Below, piece by piece: positions 7,315-14,442 of a DNA stretch of 18,219 bases. The position numbers were made by a program, and so were the translations under genes. The notes below the pieces were generated by a model. It had not been told where the DNA came from, made no database searches, and saw only the letters and a program-made list of their open reading frames with translations. The stretch covers positions 1 to 18,219 of the forward strand of contig CAKPDW010000026.1 of NCBI GenBank assembly GCA_934149115.1, in the 5' to 3' direction. Every line of letters starts with the position of its first letter. Within the stretch, counting starts at the first letter, position 1. Source of the stretch: an uncultured Clostridia bacterium. Its GTDB lineage: Bacteria > Bacillota > Clostridia > TANB77 > CAG-508.

Positions 7315-7995
7315 TTGGATATAATTGAAAATTTACAAAAAACAAATGATAAAGCCCAAGGATTATATACAATTGCAAATGCAGGACTTGAGATAGGCCT
7401 AAAAGCAATATTACCTGATTTTATAGAGGATGATATTCTTGATATAAAAGATAAATTCGTGCAAGAAGGATTTTCTAAAGGAATACAGGAGATTATAAAT
7501 AAAGGTGAAGATATAGGAAAAAGTATTCAAGGAATCTTTACAGGTAAATTTGAAACTGTTGAGCAAATTAAGAGATTAGTACAGACTGATGGAATATTAG
7601 ACGGAGCATCAGATATTATAGATAAAGTACTAAAGTCATTAGTTAATAAAAAGAAGATAAGTAAAAGTACATATAATCTTATAAAAACAGGGAAAAAAGA
7701 AATATTAAACTCATTAGAAAACGAATTAGAAGGTTATTATAAAATAAATGAATACAGTTTAGAAAATTTAAGTGAACTTTGCCAAGAGTGGAAAGAAAGT
7801 TACAAAAGAGAAGACTATAGTGAAATGGAAAAAAATATGAAAAAAATAAAGCAAAAATTAAATAAGAATTTAACAATAGAAACAATAATAAATGAAGCAA
7901 GAAATTTAGAAAAAATACAAAAATATATAGAAGAAAAAGGAAGTTTAGAAAACCTAACAGAAAATGAAAAAATATTGCTTGAAAAAATAAAATAG
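7315..7995 (+). CDS. Helix-rich protein of unknown function, last gene of the VirB4 operon
   Basis: I do not recognise a characterised family. The 226-residue product starts at TTG (7315), preceded by AAGGAG six bases upstream. It has no signal peptide or clear membrane segment. The first 110 residues hold glycine-containing amphipathic helices (GLYTIANAGLEIGLKAILPD, GFSKGIQEIINKGEDIGKSI, QGIFTGKF). The rest is charged and probably coiled-coil (KNMKKIKQKLNKNLTIE onward). It begins 11 bases after the CpaE/TadZ-like gene and ends just before the gyrA promoter, so it is co-transcribed with the secretion ATPase. A role as substrate, chaperone or regulator of the apparatus is inferred from position only. 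No terminator is visible after it, so readthrough into gyrA is possible. Confidence 0.6.
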   Translation: MDIIENLQKTNDKAQGLYTIANAGLEIGLKAILPDFIEDDILDIKDKFVQEGFSKGIQEIINKGEDIGKSIQGIFTGKFETVEQIKRLVQTDGILDGASDIIDKVLKSLVNKKKISKSTYNLIKTGKKEILNSLENELEGYYKINEYSLENLSELCQEWKESYKREDYSEMEKNMKKIKQKLNKNLTIETIINEARNLEKIQKYIEEKGSLENLTENEKILLEKIK

Positions 7996-8007
7996 AAGGC
8001 AAAAAAC

Positions 8008-8036
8008 TTGCATAATTTCTTACTGTTTAGTATAAT
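8008..8036 (+). promoter_or_regulatory. gyrA promoter
   Basis: The -35 TTGCAT (8008-8013), a 17-base spacer and a perfect -10 TATAAT (8031-8036) place the transcription start near 8043, about 30 bases before the gyrA ATG. gyrA is thus expressed independently of the upstream operon. Confidence 0.85.
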
Positions 8037-8073
8037 ACAAGAGTATTAAACAAGAAAGAAAAGAGGTTTTTAA

Positions 8074-10512
8074 ATGGACAAGCAAGAAGGAAAAATAATA
8101 GAAAGAGACATCGAAGCAGAGATGAAAACAGCCTATGTTGATTACGCTATGAGTGTAATTGTTTCAAGAGCATTGCCAGACGTAAGAGATGGGTTGAAAC
8201 CAGTACATAGAAGAATTCTATATTCAATGTACGAAGATGGAATAACATCAGATAAACCTTACAGAAAATGTGCAAATACAGTTGGATCAGTACTTGGACG
8301 TTATCATCCACATGGAGATTCATCAGTATATGATGCAATGGTCAGATTAGCACAAGACTTTTCACAAAGATATACAATGATTGATGGTCATGGAAATTTC
8401 GGATCAATTGATGGTGATGGAGCAGCAGCAATGAGGTATACTGAAGCCAGAATGGAAAAGATAGCAGAAGAAATGCTTGTTGATATCGAAAAAAACACAG
8501 TAGATTTTATGCCAAACTATGATGACAGACTACAAGAACCTGTTGTTTTACCTGCAAAAGTACCAGCACTTCTAATAAATGGATCATCAGGAATTGCAGT
8601 AGGAATGGCCACAAATATACCCCCACATAATTTATCAGAAGTGGTAGATGGAGCTATTAAGGTTATAGATGATAATGAAGTTACAAATGAAGAATTAATG
8701 ACAGTAATAAAGGGACCTGATTTTCCAACTGAAGGAATAATTCTAGGGAGAGAAGGAATAAAATCGGCATATACGACAGGTAGAGGAAAAATTGCAGTAA
8801 GAGCAGAAGCAGAAATTGAAGAAATGTCAGGAAACAAAAGAAGAATAGTTGTATCAGCATTGCCATATCAAGTAAATAAAGCTAGATTAATTGAAAATAT
8901 TGCTTTATTAGCAAGAGACAAAAGAATCGAAGGTATTTCTGATATAAGAGACGAGTCAGATAGAGAACATAAAGTAAGAATAGTAATTGAATTAAAAAGA
9001 GATGCAAATCCACAAGTTGTATTAAATCAATTATATAAAAATACACAAATGCAAATTACTTTTGGTGTAATTATGTTAGCACTTGTAAATGGTGAACCAA
9101 AAGTATTAACATTAAAAGATTGTTTGCAACACTATATAAATCATAGAAAAACAGTAGTATTGCGTAGAACAAAGTTTGAATTAGATAAAGCAGAAGCAAG
9201 AGCTCATATATTAGAAGGTTTAATTATTGCAATTGATAATATTGATGAAGTAATTCAAATTATTAGATCATCTTATGATGATGCAAAAGAAAGATTAATG
9301 GAAAGATTTAAGTTAACAGAAATTCAAGCACAAGCAATATTGGATATGCAATTAAAACGTTTATCAGGATTGCAAAGAGAAAAGCTTGAAGAAGAATATG
9401 AAAACTTAATGAAATTAATTGCACATTTAAAAGAAATACTTGCAAATGAAAAATTAGTATATGACATAATAAAAGAAGAATTACTAGAAATGAAAAAGAA
9501 ATTTGGAGATGAAAGAAAGACAAAAATTGTAGCAGCAGAAGGAGAAATTGATTTAGATGATCTTATAAAAGAAGAACAAGTAGTAATAGCATTAACTAGA
9601 TTCGGATACATAAAGAGAGCACCAATAGACACATTTAAAAGTCAAAGGAGAGGCGGAAAAGGAATAACTGGAATGACTACAAGAGATCAAGATTTTGTAA
9701 AAGAAATATTTACAGCATCTTCACATGATACTTTATTATTCTTTACTAATAAAGGAAAATTATATAGATTAAGAGGATATGAAGTACCAGAGGCTGGAAG
9801 AACAGCTAAAGGAACTGCCATAGTAAATTTATTAAGTCTAGATGCAGATGAAAAAGTTACAGCGATTATGCCAATTCAAAACTTTGCAGATGGAAAATAT
9901 TTATTGTTTGCAACAAAGAAAGGTCTAATAAAGAAAACAGCATTGAAAGAATATGATTCATCAAGAAAAACTGGATTACAAGCAATTAATTTAAAAGACG
10001 AAGACGAAGTAATAGGAGTAAGGTTAACAGACGGAGAAGACAATGTTGTTTTAGTAACAAGAAAAGGTATGTGTATAACATTTGATGAAAAAGATGTACG
10101 TTCAGTAGGTAGAGTTTCACAAGGTGTTATAGGAATTAGACTTGATAAAGATGATGACGTTATTGGTATGGAGTCAATAATAGCTAACAGTTCAGCTACA
10201 TTATTAGCAATTACAGAAAATGGATTTGGAAAGAGAACAGAGCTTGACGAATACAGAGTTCAAATCAGAGGAGGAAAAGGTGTAATAACATATAAAATAA
10301 CTCCAAAAACTGGTGAACTAGTTGGAATCAAAATAGTTGATGACAATGACGATATAATGATGGTTACAGCAAATGGTACAATAATAAGACTAAAAGTAGA
10401 AGAAGTTAGTGTATTAGGAAGATCAACGCAAGGTGTTACATTGATGAGAACACATGAAGGAAAAGTTGTAAGTGTAGAAAAAATCTCTGAAGAATGTAAA
10501 GAAATGATATAA
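8074..10512 (+). CDS. gyrA: DNA gyrase subunit A
   Basis: This is the DNA cleavage and rejoining subunit of gyrase. The 812-residue length is normal. The catalytic tyrosine is Tyr122 in AAMRYTEARM. The quinolone pocket reads GRYHPHGDSSVYDAMVRLAQ, with Ser83 and Asp87 as in susceptible E. coli GyrA, and the numbering coincides. The GyrA box QRRGGKG, needed for DNA wrapping, is at 524-530, followed by the beta-pinwheel C-terminal domain with repeated blades. This supports gyrase rather than topoisomerase IV. The ATG follows AAAGAGGT. The gene has its own consensus promoter and a strong terminator, so it stands as a single transcription unit between two halves of a secretion locus and away from gyrB. 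Confidence 0.98.
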   Translation: MDKQEGKIIERDIEAEMKTAYVDYAMSVIVSRALPDVRDGLKPVHRRILYSMYEDGITSDKPYRKCANTVGSVLGRYHPHGDSSVYDAMVRLAQDFSQRYTMIDGHGNFGSIDGDGAAAMRYTEARMEKIAEEMLVDIEKNTVDFMPNYDDRLQEPVVLPAKVPALLINGSSGIAVGMATNIPPHNLSEVVDGAIKVIDDNEVTNEELMTVIKGPDFPTEGIILGREGIKSAYTTGRGKIAVRAEAEIEEMSGNKRRIVVSALPYQVNKARLIENIALLARDKRIEGISDIRDESDREHKVRIVIELKRDANPQVVLNQLYKNTQMQITFGVIMLALVNGEPKVLTLKDCLQHYINHRKTVVLRRTKFELDKAEARAHILEGLIIAIDNIDEVIQIIRSSYDDAKERLMERFKLTEIQAQAILDMQLKRLSGLQREKLEEEYENLMKLIAHLKEILANEKLVYDIIKEELLEMKKKFGDERKTKIVAAEGEIDLDDLIKEEQVVIALTRFGYIKRAPIDTFKSQRRGGKGITGMTTRDQDFVKEIFTASSHDTLLFFTNKGKLYRLRGYEVPEAGRTAKGTAIVNLLSLDADEKVTAIMPIQNFADGKYLLFATKKGLIKKTALKEYDSSRKTGLQAINLKDEDEVIGVRLTDGEDNVVLVTRKGMCITFDEKDVRSVGRVSQGVIGIRLDKDDDVIGMESIIANSSATLLAITENGFGKRTELDEYRVQIRGGKGVITYKITPKTGELVGIKIVDDNDDIMMVTANGTIIRLKVEEVSVLGRSTQGVTLMRTHEGKVVSVEKISEECKEMI

Positions 10513-10520
10513 AGTCCATT

Positions 10521-10562
10521 AAAAATATCGAAAAGTTAGTATAAACTTTTCGATATTTTTTT
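10521..10562 (+). terminator. gyrA intrinsic terminator
   Basis: A perfect 17-bp stem (10521-10537 with 10544-10560) encloses the loop AGTATA. It starts nine bases after the gyrA stop and ends in a T-run. The A-rich 5' arm makes it plausible in both directions. Confidence 0.92.
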
Positions 10563-10601
10563 ATATAATAGGAAAGTCATTCTGACTTTTCTATTATATA
10601 A
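10561..10601. repeat. 19-bp inverted repeat with 3-base loop
   Basis: The arms at 10561-10579 and 10583-10601 (TTATATAATAGGAAAGTCA and its complement, with one G-T pair) enclose TTC. The element directly follows the gyrA terminator and overlaps its end by one or two bases. It could be a second terminator, a transcript-stabilising hairpin, or part of a small palindromic repeat element. Confidence 0.75.
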
Positions 10602-10797
10602 AAAATTGCACAGAAAATTTCAATTTTATAGAAAAATATAAAGAGTAGAGTAAAGACTGAAAATTGAAAATTTTCAGATTTGTTCTATAATAATTGATAG
10701 AAATTTGTAAAACAAATTTCGTGCGCGAAAAAAGACGCTAAAAACGAATAAAAGAATATATCTAAAACAATAATAATTTTATAAAGTAATAATATAT
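10602..10797. other. Gene-free stretch with several hairpins between gyrA and dnaC
   Basis: No gene is visible. Perfect hairpins lie at 10657-10677 (CTGAAAAT/ATTTTCAG) and 10700-10720 (GAAATTTGT/ACAAATTTC, 3-base loop). The segment at 10606-10630 (TTGCACAGAAAATTT onward) is partly complementary to 10685-10727 (CTATAATAATTG and AAATTTCGTGC), so the whole 120 bases could fold as one branched structure. A GC-rich GTGCGCG at 10721-10727 stands out in otherwise AT-rich sequence. With the flanking terminators, the gene-free interval is 10513-10860, about 350 bases. A small RNA or a palindromic repeat element are both possible; neither is established. Confidence 0.45.
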
Positions 10798-10843
10798 AAA
10801 ACAAAAACGAAATTGAGAATATCTTCAATTTCGTTTTTGTTTT
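10798..10843 (-). terminator. Terminator of the dnaD-dnaC unit
   Basis: A 19-bp stem (10798-10816 with 10825-10843, ACAAAAACGAAATTGA and its complement at the core) encloses an 8-base loop. It begins about 18 bases after the dnaC stop on the - strand and is followed there by TTTTATATATT. The T-rich 3' arm on the + strand means it can also stop rightward transcription. Confidence 0.88.
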
Positions 10844-10860
10844 TGTTTTAAAAGTTATTA

Positions 10861-11856
10861 TTATTTTAAATTTTTAGCTAAACGTAAATCATCACCAAAA
10901 AATCTACAAATATTGTAATTGCCAACAATACGAGAACCAATACGTTCATTATATACAGAGAATATATCTTTTAAATCCATATTGGTAGAAATAATTGTCT
11001 TAGTAATTTTTGCTGATTGATTTAATAATCTAGAATTAATAATTGTAAATAATTCAGTGAATTTCATACTATTCATTGTTTCTGTACCTAAGTCATCAAT
11101 TATTAATAAATCAACATTTAAGATATTGTTTATAACAGATGAGTTTTTATCAAAACGAGATTGTATAATACCATCTAACATTACAGGAGCTGTTTGATAT
11201 AAAACAGTTTTACCAGAGTCTAGAACTTCTTTTGCAATACAATTAGATAAGAAAGTTTTTCCTAAACCAGTAGGTCCTAAAAACATTAGATTCTTTTCTT
11301 TATCTGAATCAAAATTTTTAACAAAAGACTTTGCTATTTGATAAATCTTTTCAATATTTTCTCTAGGTGAATATTGAGAATGATATAAAGCGGGATTAGG
11401 TTCATTAGAATAGATATCAAATTTGAAGCTATCAAAGTTTTCAAATTTGATATTTCCGATATTTGCTTTATTATATTCAATATCATAAATTTTTTGTTTT
11501 ATACATGAACATAAAGAATTTCCAACATAACCAGTGTCATTGCAGATTGAACAATCAAAATGAGGTGACAAATAATCACTTGGTAAATTAAGAGATTTTA
11601 ATAATTTATTTTTTTCTGCAGTAATATAAGCAGTTTTCTGTTCAAGTAATTTAATTTTTTTATCTTTTTCATCAGAAGATAAAGATAACATAGATTTTAA
11701 AGAATCTAAAGAAATAGAATGTAATTCTTTTTCTAGTTTGGCATATTCTTGCGAAGATTCACTTAAAACCTTTTTTCGCTTTTCTAATTCTTCTAAAGCG
11801 TGTAATCTTTTTGAATCATATTCAGTTAATAATTGTTTTAAAATTGAATTATCCAT
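10861..11856 (-). CDS. dnaC: DnaI/DnaC-type replicative helicase loader ATPase
   Basis: This protein loads the replicative helicase during primosome assembly. The 331-residue product has a long N-terminal coiled coil (about 1-90), a zinc-binding cluster with Cys102, Cys105, Cys116 and Cys118 (CSICNDTGY ... CSC), and a C-terminal AAA+ domain. That domain shows Walker A GPTGLGKT (194-201), Walker B LLIIDD (250-255), sensor STN (290-292) and an arginine-finger region NERIGSR (303-309). This architecture matches Bacillus DnaI and its clostridial homologues. The start ATG follows AGAAAGGA and lies 17 bases after the stop of the DnaD-like gene, so the two are co-transcribed. The gene runs opposite to recF, gyrB and gyrA and ends toward gyrA. 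Confidence 0.92.
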   Translation of the reverse strand: MDNSILKQLLTEYDSKRLHALEELEKRKKVLSESSQEYAKLEKELHSISLDSLKSMLSLSSDEKDKKIKLLEQKTAYITAEKNKLLKSLNLPSDYLSPHFDCSICNDTGYVGNSLCSCIKQKIYDIEYNKANIGNIKFENFDSFKFDIYSNEPNPALYHSQYSPRENIEKIYQIAKSFVKNFDSDKEKNLMFLGPTGLGKTFLSNCIAKEVLDSGKTVLYQTAPVMLDGIIQSRFDKNSSVINNILNVDLLIIDDLGTETMNSMKFTELFTIINSRLLNQSAKITKTIISTNMDLKDIFSVYNERIGSRIVGNYNICRFFGDDLRLAKNLK

Positions 11857-11873
11857 AAAATCCTTTCTAAAAT

Positions 11874-12836
11874 TTATTTATTTGCATAAAGATTATCAAA
11901 ATTAGTATAACTACGTTGATTAGAATTGTTATAGTTAGTTTGTTTTTTCAAATCTTTAATCTTTTCTTGTTTTTGCTTATTATTTTTAATATATTCTTGA
12001 ATCTCTGAAACACTTTTTAAATTTCTATTGTGCCAATCAGTAATAATTGTGTTAAGATATTCAAAATTTATATTTGTACGAGAAGTAGACTTTTTTAATG
12101 CAATTTCGATAATTTCCATAGAATACCCATAATCAATAGTCCATTTTTCTACATATGCATCTTCATATATAGTTAAATTCCTATGAAGGCCAAGTTTTTT
12201 TATAATTGATTTCTTTACAGAAGAAATTTTTTCTTTTTTCTCATAATATTTATCCAAATCAGAAAAAGAACGAACATTATTTTTATACCAATCATCAGCA
12301 ACAACTTGAATATAATTTCTATGGAGAGCTGAATGATCGAAACAGTAATTAAATAAAGCCAACATAACTTGTTCATCAAAATTATATTTTTTAAACCACA
12401 TATCAATATCACTGTACCAAGAAGGAGACATAATTCCTTGAAAAAATTGATTATTTATATTTTCAATAGCTTTAGCACGATATTGATTTTTAGCGTTTTT
12501 CTTAATATCCTCAGGAGAAGATGTTAGTTTTGGTGAATAAACTTTCAATAATTCAACTTCTTGTAGATTTACCAAAATATATCCAGTATGTTTTTTTATA
12601 AGTACGCCAACACTTTCCCAATATTTAAAAGCTTCTTGGATTGTTTTTAGAGGAAGCGCTAATTTTTTAGATAAATCATTTATTTTTATGTCTTTATCAT
12701 ATTTTGATAAGAATAAAATGTATAAATAAACTTTTATATAATCTCCATCAGCACAAGGAAGATATTCTGTAAAAAAAACATCAGGAATTTCTGTGTTTGA
12801 GAATAAGATAGATTTATCATTTTGATCTAATTTCAT
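11874..12836 (-). CDS. DnaD/DnaB-family primosome protein with two DnaD-type domains
   Basis: DnaD-family proteins remodel DNA at the origin and recruit the helicase loader during initiation and restart. The 320-residue product has an N-terminal winged-helix region (about 1-110, KTIQEAFKYWESVGVLIKK) followed by two similar helical DnaD_2-type domains. Each ends in the hallmark Tyr-x5-x-x-Trp motif: YIQVVADDW and YLNTIITDW. The C-terminus is a polar, Asn- and Gln-rich tail. ATG at 12836 is the start because GGAGG lies just upstream; a TTG four codons earlier overlaps that ribosome binding site and is not used. It has its own promoter and precedes the helicase loader gene, the usual clostridial pairing. 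It could be named dnaD or dnaB by analogy; I leave the symbol open. Confidence 0.85.
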   Translation of the reverse strand: MKLDQNDKSILFSNTEIPDVFFTEYLPCADGDYIKVYLYILFLSKYDKDIKINDLSKKLALPLKTIQEAFKYWESVGVLIKKHTGYILVNLQEVELLKVYSPKLTSSPEDIKKNAKNQYRAKAIENINNQFFQGIMSPSWYSDIDMWFKKYNFDEQVMLALFNYCFDHSALHRNYIQVVADDWYKNNVRSFSDLDKYYEKKEKISSVKKSIIKKLGLHRNLTIYEDAYVEKWTIDYGYSMEIIEIALKKSTSRTNINFEYLNTIITDWHNRNLKSVSEIQEYIKNNKQKQEKIKDLKKQTNYNNSNQRSYTNFDNLYANK

Positions 12837-12898
12837 AACAACCTCCAAGTAATAAAATACTATAAAATCTTATTGAAAAAATCCATAAAGCTTATGAA

Positions 12899-12927
12899 AT
12901 TATATCATCAAAATAATATATTTACAA
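12899..12927 (-). promoter_or_regulatory. Promoter of the dnaD-like/dnaC unit
   Basis: On the - strand, TTGTAA (12927-12922), a 17-base spacer and a perfect -10 TATAAT (12904-12899) lie about 65 bases upstream of the dnaD-like ATG. This indicates expression independent of the secretion operon that ends at 12934. Confidence 0.8.
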
Positions 12928-12933
12928 GAATAG

Positions 12934-13221
12934 TTAAAATCTTTTATCATAAAAAAACACCTTAGGACGAGTGAAATATCTTATTAAATAAATACATACG
13001 AAAAAAATATTTTCATTGGATTTATTTAAAATAGAAAAAAGAAAAAAAGGAAGAAACAAAAATGTAAAAGTATAAAATCTTATTATAAAAGAGCCGAAAA
13101 GAAAAGAAACTATAAAATACACAAGCATTCCCCAGATAATATTTAAAAATATTGAAGAATAACTAAATAACCCTAAAAATTTGAACGAAAAATCATAATT
13201 TTTTGGAAAAATAAATATCAT
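12934..13221 (-). CDS. VirB3/PrgI-like small membrane protein
   Basis: The 95-residue product has two adjacent hydrophobic segments (about 24-45 and 47-64) after a short N-terminus (MIFIFPKNYDFSFK). A third hydrophobic patch (NIFFVCIYLIRYF) leads into the C-terminal RPKVFFYDKRF. This layout, including the aromatic/basic tail, resembles PrgI/VirB3-type components that sit in the inner membrane next to VirB4. The ATG is preceded by AGGAGG and lies 13 bases after the stop of the VirB6-like gene. It is the last gene of the leftward secretion operon. The sequence is short and low in complexity, so the family call depends strongly on context; an unrelated two-helix membrane protein cannot be excluded. 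Confidence 0.6.
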   Translation of the reverse strand: MIFIFPKNYDFSFKFLGLFSYSSIFLNIIWGMLVYFIVSFLFGSFIIRFYTFTFLFLPFFLFSILNKSNENIFFVCIYLIRYFTRPKVFFYDKRF

Positions 13222-13234
13222 AAAACCTCCTAAA

Positions 13235-14107
13235 TTAATAAAATAAACTTTTTATTGATGAAAAAGAAGAAGAAACATCAGTTGTAAAGCCAGAAGAAAA
13301 GTCCTTTACAAATGAACTAGCTTTCATTAAGCATACAACAGAGGCAACATAAAGTAATTTAGTAATAATTGGATTAGTTGTACTACTCAAAGAAAAAATA
13401 ATAAATAGGATAACGCAAATAATTATCTGAGTAAATAGTTGAGAGATAAGGTTTTTGAGCCATATTTTAAAAATCCATATAGATTGATCTAAACATAAGG
13501 ATAAAAATGCAATTGGTGAAAGCAATACGAGAATTTTAATGAAAACAAATCTAATTGAATATGTAAACAATAGATTGACAAAACCGAAAGATAAGAAAGA
13601 TTTGAGAACTCCATCAAAAGAAAAGAATTTGAATGGAGAAGAAAGATTAGCAAAAAATAAGTTTATGATTTTTTCATATAGCAAAGAGAAAGATAAATCA
13701 ACAGAAAAAATATAGTGTCCGAGTGTTCTTAAAATTGATGTAATTAAGAAAAAGAAATCTAAAACTTTTTCACAGATAGGTAATGAAAAGTGGATAAGTA
13801 GTGCTGAAAAAAACAATCTTGATACAAAAGATAAAGGCTTTTGAAAATGGGAGCAAGTTAAAAATGAAAAAAGATAACTTATAGCATAGTAGAGCAAAAA
13901 TCCAAAAAGAAGTATTTCTGATAAAGTAATAATATTAAATTGCTTAGTAAAAAAAGAATTAAAATACGTATCTGTTATAGAAGAAGATTTTATAAAAGCA
14001 AGCTCATCTAAAACAGAAAAAATATTTGAATCCAGAGAAGTAAGTAAAGAATTTATTAATGAAGAAATAAGATTGTTTACAATCTCTGGATAATTTTCAT
14101 ATTGCAT
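13235..14107 (-). CDS. VirB6/TrbL-like polytopic membrane protein
   Basis: The 290-residue product has a polar N-terminus (about 1-60) and at least five hydrophobic segments (near 63-85, 93-125, 170-208, 222-242 and 248-265), with no catalytic motif. A conserved-looking central stretch (RFVFIKILVLLSPIAFLSLC) followed by WIFKIWLKNLISQLFTQ resembles the core of TrbL/VirB6 proteins, which form the inner-membrane channel part of type IV systems. It lies between VirB2-like and VirB3-like genes, which supports the role. Its ATG follows AGGAGG, which overlaps the upstream stop codon. The protein is extremely rich in Phe, Ser and Leu, in contrast to the Lys/Glu/Ile-rich proteins of the + strand. Family call is inferred from topology and neighbours. 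Confidence 0.65.
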   Translation of the reverse strand: MQYENYPEIVNNLISSLINSLLTSLDSNIFSVLDELAFIKSSSITDTYFNSFFTKQFNIITLSEILLFGFLLYYAISYLFSFLTCSHFQKPLSFVSRLFFSALLIHFSLPICEKVLDFFFLITSILRTLGHYIFSVDLSFSLLYEKIINLFFANLSSPFKFFSFDGVLKSFLSFGFVNLLFTYSIRFVFIKILVLLSPIAFLSLCLDQSIWIFKIWLKNLISQLFTQIIICVILFIIFSLSSTTNPIITKLLYVASVVCLMKASSFVKDFSSGFTTDVSSSFSSIKSLFY

Positions 14108-14115
14108 AAAGCCTC

Positions 14116-14442
14116 CTAACTTAATAAATTATTAATAGTTGATAAAATTAAATCCATACATAAAATAAAACCATATGAAAACAAAGAACCACGAATAAGC
14201 CTTTTTCCTGTACGAATACGTTCTTCATCACCAAAGCTGAATTTTTTCATGAGAATGCCAGAACCAATAGAGATTGCAGCTGCAGGAGTTGATATTTTTA
14301 TAATCCATGATTCTATTTTTTCAAACGCCGAGTTCAAAGTAGAAATTAATTTCGGATAAGAAGCACCAAAAGAATTAGGTACTAAAATTAAAATAAAAAC
14401 AGTAAATAAAAATAAGGAAAAAATAATTTTTTTTGATTTCAT
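14116..14442 (-). CDS. VirB2/TrbC-like pilin-type small membrane protein
   Basis: The 108-residue product starts with a signal peptide-like segment (residues 1 to about 26, basic MKSKK, hydrophobic core, then PNSFGAS as a likely cleavage region). Two hydrophobic helices follow (about 45-63 and 85-105), separated by a short basic loop (KKFSFGDEERIRTGKRLIRG). That loop and spacing are typical of VirB2/TrbC-type pilins. ATG at 14442 overlaps the TGA stop of the VirD4-like gene by one base and is preceded by AAGGATGTGAT, so the two are translationally coupled; an adjacent upstream TTG is less likely. In a Gram-positive cell it would be an inner-membrane or pseudopilus-like component. The call is based on topology and position. 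Confidence 0.65.
   Translation of the reverse strand: MKSKKIIFSLFLFTVFILILVPNSFGASYPKLISTLNSAFEKIESWIIKISTPAAAISIGSGILMKKFSFGDEERIRTGKRLIRGSLFSYGFILCMDLILSTINNLLS

Noticed and set aside
8317..8340. Quinolone resistance substitutions in GyrA
   Set aside because: The pocket reads with Ser83 and Asp87, the unaltered residues in E. coli numbering.
12837..12848. TTG at 12848 as the start of the DnaD-like gene
   Set aside because: It overlaps the GGAGG that serves the ATG at 12836, which is at proper spacing.
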